This document shows, piece after piece, positions 46,991 through 56,297 of a DNA stretch of 64,000 nucleotides. Source of the DNA: an uncultured Saprospiraceae bacterium (GTDB taxonomy: Bacteria; Bacteroidota; Bacteroidia; Chitinophagales; Saprospiraceae). Numbering within the stretch: position 1 is the stretch's first letter; every line of letters begins with the position of its first letter. The notes below the pieces were generated by a model. It was given only the letters and a program-made list of their open reading frames with translations. It was not told where the DNA came from and made no database searches. Where the stretch lies: positions 1 to 64,000 of the forward strand of contig CALFUK010000010.1 of NCBI GenBank assembly GCA_937929945.1. Reading direction: 5' to 3'. Both the position numbers and the translations under genes were made by a program.

Positions 46991-48703
46991 ATGAAAAAAA
47001 TCATCTGTCTTTACCTCATCCTGCAGCTCTGTGCCTGCAGTAGTGTACAGCGTGTGGATCAGGACGCAGCACCAGCCGTAGAGCGAGCATTACTAAACGA
47101 AACGGCCAGCGAAAGACCTAACATCTTGTGGATTGTGGCGGAGGACCTGAGCGAGTACTTGCCGATGTACGGAGACTCCACTGTCAGCACGCCTAGCTTG
47201 AGTCGGCTGGCGCGAGAAGGGATATGCTATGATCGTTTCTTCTCTCCAGCGGCAGTGTGTGCACCTGCCAGGTCTTCGATAGCGCTGGGGATGTATCCAT
47301 CGCGCATAGGTTCTAATCACATGAGGACTGGTCCGTGGTTTCGCTCTAATCTGCCACAGAGTGTCATCGATAATTATACGAAGACACAGCTGCCCACAGG
47401 GGTCCATGCCTATGAGGCGATACCTCCAGCTGGTGCAAAGATGATGAGTGAATACTTAAGAGAAGCCGGATATTATTGCACTAACAATGCGAAAGAAGAC
47501 TATCAATTTGTCAAGACGATCACAGCCTGGGATGCCTGTGGCAAAGAAGCTCACTGGCGCAATCGGGATCAGGAAGACCAGCCATTTTTCTCCATCTTTA
47601 ATCTGGAAATCACACACGAATCCCAGATCTGGGCGAGAGCTAAGGATTCTCTCTGGGTGGAGCATGATCTTGAAGTGCAGGTGCCTCCCTATCTGCCAGA
47701 TACAGAGATCGGCAGGCGAGATGTCAGACAGATGTACTCTAATATCAAGCAGATGGATGCACAGGTAGGGGATATCATTGCCCAGTTAGAGGCGGATGGA
47801 CTCTTAGATAATACGATCATCTTTTGGTATTCTGACCACGGCGGCCCCCTTCCGCGACAGAAGCGGCTGCTCTATGATTCTGGTATCAAGGTACCCATGA
47901 TCGTGCGGTATCCTGATCAAAGACAAGCGGGCTCCAGAGACGGTGACATGACCAGCTTCATTGATCTGGCTCCTACAGTGCTCTCACTAGCTGGCATACC
48001 GACTCCGGAGCACATGGACGGCCATGCCTTCTTAGGTGAGTATCGACAGGATGAAGCACCATCTTATGTTTTTTCTGCTGCGGATCGCTTCGACGCCCTG
48101 TATGATACGAATCGAGCCGTGAGAGACTACAGGTACAAGCTGATCAAGTACTATCAGACTGACAAGCCGATGCTGCTGCCCGTGGCCTATAGAGAGCAGA
48201 TGCCGATCATGGCTGAGCTGCATAGACTGAAGAAGGCAGGCGAGCTGACCGCTGATCAGGCACTGTGGTTCAGAGAGACGAAGCCAGCCTATGAATTTTT
48301 TGATACGCAGAGCGACCCCCACGAGCTACATTCTCTATTAGATGATCCTGCCTATGCTAGTAAGATAGCTGAGCTAAAGGACGCACTGGATCTATGGCAG
48401 GATCGTATGTCAGACCCTCATATGATGGAAGAGACAGAGTACATCGCTACGCTGTGGCCAGATGGGATACAGCCTCAAGTCACAGCGCCCGAGATACATC
48501 GGACGGGTGAGCTAATCAGTCTCAGCACCACGACGGCAGGTGCGAGTATCGGCTATCAGCTCGTCAAAGCACACTCAGTAGACACGACACGCTGGATGGT
48601 GTATACTGAGCCATTCGACGTGTCAGGTGAAACAAAAGTCAGAGTCGCAGCAGATCGAGTGGGCTACAAGATGAGCCCCGTGGTCGAAGCCGAATTAGAT
48701 TGA
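46991..48703 (+). CDS. Sulfatase (Cys-type, CAPAR signature), lipoprotein
   Basis: A second exported sulfatase, with an N-terminal lipobox near LCAC. The activation motif is VCAPARSSIALG with Cys90. The first metal motif is AEDLSEYLP instead of DDxR, as in heparan-N-sulfatase-like members. The second is WYSDHGGPLPRQKRLLYDSG, with Asp/His and a Lys. The last 90 residues (from VTAPEIH to SPVVEAELD) form a small beta-sandwich (FN3/CBM-like, ASIGYQL and TKVRVAADRVGYK) that sulfatases in general do not need. The pairing with the upstream sulfatase suggests breakdown of a sulfated glycan. Confidence 0.9.
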   Translation: MKKIICLYLILQLCACSSVQRVDQDAAPAVERALLNETASERPNILWIVAEDLSEYLPMYGDSTVSTPSLSRLAREGICYDRFFSPAAVCAPARSSIALGMYPSRIGSNHMRTGPWFRSNLPQSVIDNYTKTQLPTGVHAYEAIPPAGAKMMSEYLREAGYYCTNNAKEDYQFVKTITAWDACGKEAHWRNRDQEDQPFFSIFNLEITHESQIWARAKDSLWVEHDLEVQVPPYLPDTEIGRRDVRQMYSNIKQMDAQVGDIIAQLEADGLLDNTIIFWYSDHGGPLPRQKRLLYDSGIKVPMIVRYPDQRQAGSRDGDMTSFIDLAPTVLSLAGIPTPEHMDGHAFLGEYRQDEAPSYVFSAADRFDALYDTNRAVRDYRYKLIKYYQTDKPMLLPVAYREQMPIMAELHRLKKAGELTADQALWFRETKPAYEFFDTQSDPHELHSLLDDPAYASKIAELKDALDLWQDRMSDPHMMEETEYIATLWPDGIQPQVTAPEIHRTGELISLSTTTAGASIGYQLVKAHSVDTTRWMVYTEPFDVSGETKVRVAADRVGYKMSPVVEAELD

Positions 48704-48880
48704 TTCGCAAGATTGGAAAGTACCTGGCAATGATACTTTATTGCATCGATTGCATCTCCTTGTTCAGATGCATTCTTCTCAAGATCTGAAAATTAAAAGT
48801 GAAGGAGTTCGTTAAAATTTAGACTTGCTGTTTACATTTTGTGTTCGGCTGTCGTCTTTTACATGCACGAACTATCTTGA

Positions 48881-51349
48881 ATGAAACAATTATCCATTTT
48901 TCTATTATTTGCATTCAGTATTTCACATGCCTGTGCCCAGCTTACAGGTACGGTGACTGACGCATCAGGTGAGCAGCTCGCATTTGTGAATATCTATGTG
49001 AAGAATACGACTCAGGGCACCTCTACTAACTATAATGGGGCATATTCGCTGAATCTTAAAGAAGGGGCATATGAGATCGTCTTTCAATATGTGGGCTATG
49101 AGACTCAGACAATCTCAGTGACGCTGACAGGGGCGGAGCTGATTCGTGACCTCGTCTTGCTGGAGCAGAAGTATCAATTAGATGAGATCGTCATTGCTGC
49201 TGATGCAGAGGATCCTGCCTATGCCATCATCAGGAAGGCGCAAGCTAAGCGGAGCTACTATAAAGACCTACTGGACAATTATGAATGCGATGTCTATGTA
49301 CGTGGATTCAATAAAGTAATGGATGCACCTGAAAAAATAATGGGCATCGAGGTAGGAGATATGGAGGGGATGCTGGATACGAATCGACAGGGCATCGTCT
49401 ATCTGTCCGAATCCATATCTCGGCTCTACTATAAAGATGGTAAGCGTAAGGAAGTCATGCACTCATCTAAAGTCTCGGGCGATGATCGTGGATACAGCTT
49501 CAATAGTGCTCGAGAGATGGACTATAGCTTTTATGAGAACAGATTGGATCTCAATCGGCAGCTGGTCTCACCCATAGCCAGCTCTGCCATGAGTCATTAT
49601 CAATATAAATTAGAAGGGGTCACCTATGGAGAAGATGGCCATGCCGTCAATAAAATCAAAGTCATACCGAAAAATAAATTCGGTAATGTATTCTTTGGCC
49701 ACATCTACATTAATGAAGATCTCTGGAACATCCACAGTCTCGATCTATACGCATCGAAAGAAGCGACCCAGTTGCCCTTTATAGATTCTCTTAATTTCAA
49801 GCAGCTTTACACGCCAGTAGCTGAGGATAATTGGGTACCCTTTTCTAATGTGATCAAATTCAAAATGGGTGTCTTCGGATTTTCGCTGGGAGGTAACTTT
49901 GTCGCGGTCTACACCGACTATCAGTTTGACGAGATCGATGACTCTATTTTCAATAGCGAAGTTTACAAAGTCTTAGAGGAGTCTAATGAGCATGATGAGC
50001 AATACTGGGACTCCATCAGACCGATACCGCTGACTCGGGAGGAGAGGGTAGACTACATCGAAAAAGACAGTATCCGTATTGTCAGAGAGAGTCCTGAATA
50101 CTTAGATTCGATTGATCGAGAGGCGAATCGCTTCACGCTATCGAATGTGATTTTTGGCTACAGTCATCAGAATTCGCAAAAGAGGACCAGCTTTAATTTT
50201 GATGCGCCCATCCAAATTATTGGATTAAATACGATTCAAGGATGGAACTCGGCCGTAGGCTTCAGGTATCATAAATACTACAATGAACCTCGCACGATCT
50301 CCTTCAATGCTGGGGCTAAGCTGAGCTATGGTCTATCAGAAAAGCTGCTTCGCCCTTCTCTCAATTTTCAATACAGAGATCGCAGATTCAACAATGTCTT
50401 ATATCGAATCGAAGGAGGTAAAGACCTAGTCCAATTCAATCGAAATCAGCCTATTTCTGCTTTGGTCAATACATTATTCACCTGGCTCCCTAATGAGAAC
50501 TATCTGAAAGCCTATGACAAAAATTTTCTGTCGCTATCGATGGCCAGAGACTTGGGCGTCACTTTCAGGATCAGGTCTTCGATAGACTATGAGGACAGGT
50601 CAGCCTTGGTCAATCGCTATAAATTAGATGAGCCAAAGTATAGCTCTAACAATCCGCAACTACCATTTGATGATTCGCCAGCCTTCATTGATCATCAAGC
50701 TTTTATCTTTAGAGTTTCGCTTGGATTTCAGTTTGGGAGGGAGCTGTGGTCTTATCCAGACAGAACATTTAAAAGCGCCAGTGACTGGCCCATCATCAGG
50801 CTGTATTACAAGACGGGTATCAATGCGCTTGGGTCTGATGTTGATTATCATCTACTGTATTCCAGTCTTTTTCAGTATCTGAACTTGGGCATTTATGGTA
50901 GCTCTACCCTGTATGCTATGGGTGGTGGCTATCTGGGCGAGTCCCCTGAATATTTTGCTGACTACTTTCATTTCTTAGGAAACCAAACACAGCTCGGGAA
51001 TTCTAATCGATATGATCAACAATTCCTATTGATGCCTTACTATGAGAATAGCACCAACGAAAATTTCTTGCAGCTACACTTCCAGCATAAATTCAATGGC
51101 TACCTGCTCAGCAAGATACCACTGCTTAAAAAAGCTAACTTTCAGCTTGTCGCTGGATATAAATACCTAAACACTTCTACCAGCGAGCCGTACGATGAAT
51201 ATCATATTGGCTTAGATAATCTGGGGATAGGTATTGCGCGATTTTTTAGATTGGATTTTGTTTGGGCGAGTAATCGGTGTGGGCCTCTGGAAGATTGTAA
51301 TGATCGACGATCATTTGGGGTCGTACTGGGATCATCGCTGTCATTTTAG
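48881..51349 (+). CDS. DUF5686 outer-membrane protein with carboxypeptidase-like regulatory domain
   Basis: A large (822 residue) outer-membrane protein. After a signal peptide (ending ACAQ), residues 20-105 form a CarboxypepD_reg-like beta-sandwich (TGTVTDASGEQLAFVNIYV, YVGYETQTI) as in TonB-dependent receptors. The DUF5686 region starts with DEIVIAADAEDPAYAIIRKA and LDNYECDVYVRGFNK. Residues from about 450 on are aromatic-rich barrel strands ending GVVLGSSLSF. No TonB plug is recognised. The function is unknown. Located after the sulfatases with a 177-base gap. Confidence 0.82.
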   Translation: MKQLSIFLLFAFSISHACAQLTGTVTDASGEQLAFVNIYVKNTTQGTSTNYNGAYSLNLKEGAYEIVFQYVGYETQTISVTLTGAELIRDLVLLEQKYQLDEIVIAADAEDPAYAIIRKAQAKRSYYKDLLDNYECDVYVRGFNKVMDAPEKIMGIEVGDMEGMLDTNRQGIVYLSESISRLYYKDGKRKEVMHSSKVSGDDRGYSFNSAREMDYSFYENRLDLNRQLVSPIASSAMSHYQYKLEGVTYGEDGHAVNKIKVIPKNKFGNVFFGHIYINEDLWNIHSLDLYASKEATQLPFIDSLNFKQLYTPVAEDNWVPFSNVIKFKMGVFGFSLGGNFVAVYTDYQFDEIDDSIFNSEVYKVLEESNEHDEQYWDSIRPIPLTREERVDYIEKDSIRIVRESPEYLDSIDREANRFTLSNVIFGYSHQNSQKRTSFNFDAPIQIIGLNTIQGWNSAVGFRYHKYYNEPRTISFNAGAKLSYGLSEKLLRPSLNFQYRDRRFNNVLYRIEGGKDLVQFNRNQPISALVNTLFTWLPNENYLKAYDKNFLSLSMARDLGVTFRIRSSIDYEDRSALVNRYKLDEPKYSSNNPQLPFDDSPAFIDHQAFIFRVSLGFQFGRELWSYPDRTFKSASDWPIIRLYYKTGINALGSDVDYHLLYSSLFQYLNLGIYGSSTLYAMGGGYLGESPEYFADYFHFLGNQTQLGNSNRYDQQFLLMPYYENSTNENFLQLHFQHKFNGYLLSKIPLLKKANFQLVAGYKYLNTSTSEPYDEYHIGLDNLGIGIARFFRLDFVWASNRCGPLEDCNDRRSFGVVLGSSLSF

Positions 51350-51412
51350 GGTGATCTGAGTGGTCTATGCTCAGCTAAAATGTAGCGCAGCATCAGGAGA
51401 GATTGTCGTCGA

Positions 51413-52657
51413 TCAGGCAGATTCCTCTTTCAGGTAGATCAACTCATTACAGTTTTCTTGGGTGAAGATTTTCTGAGCGACTCGCTGCACATCAGCTGTG
51501 GTCACATTGTTATATTTATCTGCTTGATGATTGATCATGGAGGCATCCCCTAGCCACTCGAAGAATGCCAGGCTGATGGCTTTATTCAGTACGCTTACCT
51601 CGGAGAAATAAAGGCTGCTCTCGATCTTGTGTTTTACCTTTTCCAGTTCTCTCTCTGTGACACTGTGCTGCTTGATGTCTTCGAGCTCTTTCCAGATGGC
51701 ATCTAAGCCCTCATGCACATTACGGTGTTTAGGCAGCTTCCCCTCAATGATAAAGAGGCCAGGATCAGCCGTGCCGCTGATGTATGCCTCTATGCGGCTG
51801 AAGAGATTAGCCTTCTTGTAGAGCCGCTGGTAGAATCGCGATGAGCGCCCATTACTCAGAATATCCGAGATGATGTCACAGGTGTAGTAGTCATCATGCT
51901 TTCTGCCCTCTGTATGGAATCCCAAAAATATTGCTTCAGCGGGAATGGCTGCTTTGACCGTTTCGCTGTGTTTCTCTGATTGAGCCGGCTCTTGGTTGAG
52001 GATTTTCTTTTGATGCCCCGCGCAGGGGATATCTCCAAACCACTTATCGATCATTTCCAACGTATGATCTGCTTGGACCTGACCAGCGATCACTAATATG
52101 GCATTGTCAGGACAGTAGTGCCTGCTGAAGAAGGCTTTCGCGTCATCAATGTGAGAATCAGAAATGTGCTCTGGCACCTTGCCGATGGTCGGCCACTTGT
52201 ACGGGTGGGTGCCGTAAGCCATCGACGACAGCTTATGCCAGGCATCACCATATGGCACATTGAGGCAAGTTTCTTTGAACTCTTCGACCACGACTTTCTT
52301 CTGCGTGTCGAAGCCCTTCTGATCAAATGACAAATCGCGCATGCGATCGGACTCTAACCAAAGAGCGATCTCAAAATTGTCAGCTGGCACGATGTCATAG
52401 AAATTGGTGATGTCATTATTGGTGAAGGCATTATTCTCTCCACCGGCTAACTGGATAGGCGTATCAAAATCTGGAATGTTTTTCGATCCATTAAACATGA
52501 GATGCTCGAAGAGATGAGCAAAGCCCGTCTTATCTTCATCCTCATCCCGAGAGCCTACATTGTACAATAAATTGAGGGCTACCAGAGGCGTACTCTGATC
52601 TTCATGAATCAGAACTTTTAAACCATTACTCAGGACGTGTCTTTCGTATTCTATCAT
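51413..52657 (-). CDS. M16-family zinc peptidase
   Basis: Insulinase-like metalloprotease of 414 residues. The inverted zinc motif HxxEH is HLFEH (residues 48-52) in GFAHLFEHLMFNGSKN, and a downstream Glu lies in VVVEEFKE. The substrate-binding half has FLGFHTEGRKHDDYY and ILSNGRSSRFYQRL. The single-copy length corresponds to the active half of the M16B type; the partner half is not in the window. No signal peptide is seen, so it is probably cytoplasmic. Divergent from the Rieske gene. Confidence 0.93.
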   Translation of the reverse strand: MIEYERHVLSNGLKVLIHEDQSTPLVALNLLYNVGSRDEDEDKTGFAHLFEHLMFNGSKNIPDFDTPIQLAGGENNAFTNNDITNFYDIVPADNFEIALWLESDRMRDLSFDQKGFDTQKKVVVEEFKETCLNVPYGDAWHKLSSMAYGTHPYKWPTIGKVPEHISDSHIDDAKAFFSRHYCPDNAILVIAGQVQADHTLEMIDKWFGDIPCAGHQKKILNQEPAQSEKHSETVKAAIPAEAIFLGFHTEGRKHDDYYTCDIISDILSNGRSSRFYQRLYKKANLFSRIEAYISGTADPGLFIIEGKLPKHRNVHEGLDAIWKELEDIKQHSVTERELEKVKHKIESSLYFSEVSVLNKAISLAFFEWLGDASMINHQADKYNNVTTADVQRVAQKIFTQENCNELIYLKEESA

Positions 52658-52664
52658 CGCATTG

Positions 52665-52672
52665 CAAAAGTA
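52665..52672 (-). promoter_or_regulatory. -7 element of the M16 peptidase gene
   Basis: TACTTTTG (TAnnTTTG) ends 7 bases before the ATG on the minus strand, implying a leaderless or nearly leaderless mRNA. Confidence 0.5.
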
Positions 52673-52737
52673 TCACTTCAACTCATATTCTGCGGGTCTA
52701 ATTGTAGTAAAAGGGATAGATATATTTTCTAATGTGG

Positions 52738-52769
52738 TTGTAATATTTTATCAGAAACCTGTAGCTTTC
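52738..52769 (+). promoter_or_regulatory. Candidate promoter of the Rieske oxygenase gene
   Basis: TTG at 52738 and TAGCTTTC at 52762 are separated by 21 bases, close to the Bacteroidota -33/-7 layout with one mismatch in the -7. Only 4 bases separate the element from the ATG at 52774. Confidence 0.4.
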
Positions 52770-52773
52770 TCTT

Positions 52774-53850
52774 ATGAAGCTGACCATTGATACAGATATA
52801 AATAAATCATATACACTACCGACTGATTTCTATACATCTACTGAATTTTACGAACAATCTAAGGAGACTATATTTTCTAAATTTTGGCAGTATGCGGGAG
52901 ATGCTGATGACATTGGTCATAGCGGCCAGGTGATGCCCACTACACTCATGAAGCATTTTTTAGATGAGCCCATAGTCAGGACTCGCGATAAGGATGGTAA
53001 GCAATACTGCCTCTCTAATGTATGCACGCATCGAGGAAAGATCATTGTAGAATCAGCAGGAACTCACCAGATGCTGTCATGTGGCTACCATGGACGCTGC
53101 TTTCGCATGGATGGGAGCTTCAAGAGTATGCCCGCATTCGAGACGACGGAAGCCTTTCCATCTCCTTCTGACAGCCTTCACCAGCTACCGTTAGAAGAGT
53201 GGATGGGACTACACTTTACCAGTCTGAATCCTGTAATTAGCTTTCAGGAGCTGGTGCGGCCGATACAAGAGAGGCTCTCCTGGCTGCCTTTTGATACCTT
53301 GACCTACATCGATGAGAAGTCCAGAGATTACATTGTGAATGGGCATTGGGCTCTCTATTGTGATAATTATTTGGAAGGATTTCACGTGCCCTTTGTACAT
53401 GAGGGGCTGAATAATGCATTGGCATTTGATGAGTACGAATATCATCTGCACCCTTACTGTAATCTTCAGCTGGGCGTCGCCAAGGACGGTGAGCCTTGTT
53501 TTGATATTCCAAAGGATTCTCCCGATCACGGTAGAAATATCTATGCCTACTATTACTGGGTCTTTCCCAATATGATGTTCAATATCTACCCTTGGGGCTT
53601 GTCTTTGAATGTCATAGATCCTAAAGCGAAAGACCTGACATTGGTGAGATTCAGGACCTATCAGTTCAAGGATACGCCCTTTGACTGGACGGCGAATCAG
53701 ATTGATATCACAGAGCTGGAAGACGAGGCAGTCGTCGAAAGTGTGCAGGATGGCATCAAGTCCAGATTTTATCATCGAGGTAGATTCTCACCTACGATGG
53801 AGAAGTGTGTTCATCACTTTCATCAATTGATTGGGAAGCAGATGGGTTAA
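52774..53850 (+). CDS. Rieske non-heme iron oxygenase, alpha subunit
   Basis: Ring-hydroxylating or choline/carnitine-type oxygenase alpha subunit. The Rieske [2Fe-2S] ligands are Cys84, His86, Cys103 and His106 (CTH and CGYH). The mononuclear iron site has His204 and His209 in CDNYLEGFHVPFVHE. Length 358 is on the short side but complete. The substrate cannot be told; no ferredoxin, reductase or beta-subunit gene is adjacent. It is divergent from the M16 gene. Confidence 0.9.
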   Translation: MKLTIDTDINKSYTLPTDFYTSTEFYEQSKETIFSKFWQYAGDADDIGHSGQVMPTTLMKHFLDEPIVRTRDKDGKQYCLSNVCTHRGKIIVESAGTHQMLSCGYHGRCFRMDGSFKSMPAFETTEAFPSPSDSLHQLPLEEWMGLHFTSLNPVISFQELVRPIQERLSWLPFDTLTYIDEKSRDYIVNGHWALYCDNYLEGFHVPFVHEGLNNALAFDEYEYHLHPYCNLQLGVAKDGEPCFDIPKDSPDHGRNIYAYYYWVFPNMMFNIYPWGLSLNVIDPKAKDLTLVRFRTYQFKDTPFDWTANQIDITELEDEAVVESVQDGIKSRFYHRGRFSPTMEKCVHHFHQLIGKQMG

Positions 53851-54011
53851 GACCCCTATACTGCTCTAATAGTAAAGGATGGGGCTATTCCATCAAATGT
53901 AGAGAACCAGACAATTAGGGCTTACTTTGACATAATTTTAATAGTTTACCCTAAACATATGTGCTCCAAAAGGGCTTAATATTGCAGTATCAATCATCAA
54001 ATAAAATAAAA

Positions 54012-54575
54012 ATGAAAAATTTACTTCTATTCATATGTCTAATGGCTGCGGCTCAATTGACGACGGCTCAAAAGGTAAACGTCGAATCAAGTTCAGTAGA
54101 GTGGGTCGGTAAGAAAATAACAGGCCAACATACAGGTACGATTCAGCTACAGTCGGGAGAGCTCGCGATGACTGATGGCATGCTCACAGGTGGCTCTTTC
54201 GTCATTGATATGACATCCATAGCAGTCACAGATCTCACCGGAGGTGGAGCAGAAAAATTAAAGGGTCACCTGATGTCAGATGACTTCTTCGGTACTGAGG
54301 CACACCCTACAGCTACGCTTACAATCACAGATGTGACTAAAGCTGGACTGAGAGACGAGCTTATGGTGAAAGGTGATCTGACCATTAAAGGCATCACCAA
54401 GCCGATCAGTTTTCCAGTCTTGATGAATGGTGATAAGGCTACTGCAGATATATTAGTCGATCGAACAAACTATGACATCAAGTACGGATCAGGCAGTTTC
54501 TTTGACAATTTAGGAGATAAGGCAATTGATAATGATTTTTCCTTGAAAGTCAATTTAGATATCAGTACCTTATAA
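54012..54575 (+). CDS. YceI-family periplasmic protein
   Basis: Exported lipocalin-like protein that binds isoprenoid-type lipids by family knowledge. A signal peptide ends near LTTAQ, and the domain runs from VESSSVEWVGKKITGQHTGT to DFSLKVNLDIST with the hallmark LMSDDFFGTEAHPTATLTI and GDLTIKGITKPI. The start is the ATG at 54012 (MKNLLLFICLM); the open frame begins 17 codons earlier without a better start. A terminator follows 26 bases past the stop. Confidence 0.94.
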   Translation: MKNLLLFICLMAAAQLTTAQKVNVESSSVEWVGKKITGQHTGTIQLQSGELAMTDGMLTGGSFVIDMTSIAVTDLTGGGAEKLKGHLMSDDFFGTEAHPTATLTITDVTKAGLRDELMVKGDLTIKGITKPISFPVLMNGDKATADILVDRTNYDIKYGSGSFFDNLGDKAIDNDFSLKVNLDISTL

Positions 54576-54600
54576 AATTATAGATAGTTTTTTCATGCTG

Positions 54601-54634
54601 AAGGCAGTCCTTGTAACGAGGATTGCCTTTTTTT
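54601..54634 (+). terminator. Rho-independent terminator after the YceI gene
   Basis: A 12-bp stem (AAGGCA paired with TGCCTT, extended by GTCCTT paired with GAGGAT with two G-T pairs, 5-base loop) is followed by a run of T residues. It ends 7 bases before the start of the GNAT gene. Confidence 0.85.
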
Positions 54635-54640
54635 GTGTCT

Positions 54641-55090
54641 ATGATTACGATACATAAGGCTGCTTCGGAAGACATTGAAGATTTGGCAGCGCTATTCAAT
54701 GACTACAGAATCTTCTATGAGCAAGCCTCAGACCTGAAAGCTGCTGCAGATTTTTTGCGCCGACGCATGGAGAATGATCAGTCTGTTATTTTCATTGCCA
54801 GGTTAGATGGCGCCTCAGTGGGCTTCACACAGCTTTATCCAGTGTATTCTTCTGTGTCGCTACTGCCACTGCACATCCTGAATGATCTATATGTATCTGA
54901 GCAAAGCCGAGGACTTGGCATCGCCACCCTCTTGATCAATGAGGCAAAGTCCTACGTCATGGGAGTGGGTGGTAAAGGGCTGACGCTGGAGACTCACCAG
55001 GATAATCCCGCTCAGAAGTTATATGAGCGTCTTGATTTTGTCAAGGATGAGACTTACTACCACTATGCATGGAAGAACACATCGATGTGA
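54641..55090 (+). CDS. GNAT-family N-acetyltransferase
   Basis: Acetyl-CoA-dependent acetyltransferase of 149 residues. The N-terminal HKAASEDIEDLAALFNDYR and the acetyl-CoA loop LYVSEQSRGLGIATLLINEA are standard, and the C-terminal ETHQDNPAQKLYERLDFVKD is the usual GNAT end. The substrate is unknown. I take the ATG at 54641; an upstream TTG at 54623 lies inside the terminator stem. The gene starts 7 bases after a strong terminator, which is unusual for a downstream gene with its own promoter. Confidence 0.92.
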   Translation: MITIHKAASEDIEDLAALFNDYRIFYEQASDLKAAADFLRRRMENDQSVIFIARLDGASVGFTQLYPVYSSVSLLPLHILNDLYVSEQSRGLGIATLLINEAKSYVMGVGGKGLTLETHQDNPAQKLYERLDFVKDETYYHYAWKNTSM

Positions 55091-55342
55091 TGTGATGATA
55101 GGTCTATCATATAGAAAAATGAGGCACACTGATGGATGATCTATTCACTTACAGCACGATAGCCTTAACTGAGGTTCGAATATTAGGCCGGTAGCAGCTT
55201 CCAATAGAATTTTTCAATCCAATCGGCGCACATTAAATTTAATTTTTCTATCGATAGCGTGATGTAGTTGGTCTATGCTAGTCGTATTTCTTTAATTATA
55301 GAATTAGTTTTAAACTCATCATAAGTTTTTGACTTGATAAGA

Positions 55343-56293
55343 ATGTTTCTGCTGTCGGCCATTTTAGTTTTCATACATGTCTCATGCGGCTCTTTTAGCT
55401 CGGAGGACTCACTCAGGTCTATTCTGATATCCAAGCATGATGTGGTGACCCAAGAAGAATATTATAATGGTGCATCTGCTGATGACCTCCAAAACGTGCA
55501 ATCCATTACTAAGAGTGTTATTACTATTTTGATTGGTGTCGCCATAGAAGAGGGATACATTAGTGATATTTCTGTACCAATCAAAGAATTCTTGGTTAGT
55601 GAATATGAGCAAATAGAAAACGCAAGTCAGACTATTACTATAGCACACTTGATAAACCATACTTCAGGATTAAAGTGGGATGGATACCAAGAGCATGAAG
55701 GCTGGATGAACTCCGATAATCCTATAGCATACTTTCTTCAAAAGCAACAGATACATGGGCCAGGCAAAGCGTATAATTATAATTCTGCTGGGACACATGT
55801 ATTATCCGTGATTCTAAGCAGAGCTACTGGGATGACGACCCTTCAGTATGCAACGAAGAAATTGTTTGATCCCTTAGATTTTGGAGAGGTCAGCTGGGAG
55901 CTAAGGCGCGATGGTTATCATGATGGAGCTGGATTTGGGCTATCTATGAGGTCTAAAGATCTTCTTTCGCTTGGACAGCTATTAATAAATGATGGCATAG
56001 TAAAAGAGCAGCAAATAATCCCGCTTTCCTGGATAGAGCTCATGCTGAATGATCCAGATAAAAGAATAACGAAGTGGGGGATGAAAAATTCGACTCATGG
56101 TTCTGGATGGTACACAGGTCATTCCATGGGTAAGGATATTCACTATAGTATGGGCTACGGAGGGCAGTTTCTATTTTTACTCCCTTTCGAGAAAAAGGTC
56201 ATAGTAGTCAATCATGATCATGATACAGCTGATGGTATATCCCAACAAGTTGATTTCCTTAAACACACACTGCCCTCGTTGCTGTCGGACTGA
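55343..56293 (+). CDS. Beta-lactamase-fold serine hydrolase, lipoprotein
   Basis: Exported EstB/class-C-like hydrolase. With the ATG at 55343 the signal ends in the lipobox HVSC (Cys15). The nucleophile motif SITK (Ser54, Lys57) is in NVQSITKSVITIL, the Tyr motif YNYNSAG is present and the C-terminal motif is GYGGQFLFLLP. A TTG at 55334 would add three residues. It is AT-richer than the flanking genes by eye. It is a different subgroup from the hydrolase encoded at 22.1-23.4 kb (no basic insertion, shorter). It is convergent with aat. Confidence 0.88.
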   Translation: MFLLSAILVFIHVSCGSFSSEDSLRSILISKHDVVTQEEYYNGASADDLQNVQSITKSVITILIGVAIEEGYISDISVPIKEFLVSEYEQIENASQTITIAHLINHTSGLKWDGYQEHEGWMNSDNPIAYFLQKQQIHGPGKAYNYNSAGTHVLSVILSRATGMTTLQYATKKLFDPLDFGEVSWELRRDGYHDGAGFGLSMRSKDLLSLGQLLINDGIVKEQQIIPLSWIELMLNDPDKRITKWGMKNSTHGSGWYTGHSMGKDIHYSMGYGGQFLFLLPFEKKVIVVNHDHDTADGISQQVDFLKHTLPSLLSD

Positions 56294-56297
56294 TATT

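Noticed and set aside
53209-53775. Long antisense ORF (188 codons) opposite the Rieske gene
   Set aside because: Shadow of a gene with intact cofactor motifs.
55160-55190. tRNA T-loop-like GGTTCGAAT
   Set aside because: No T stem and no acceptor, D or anticodon arm can be drawn around it.
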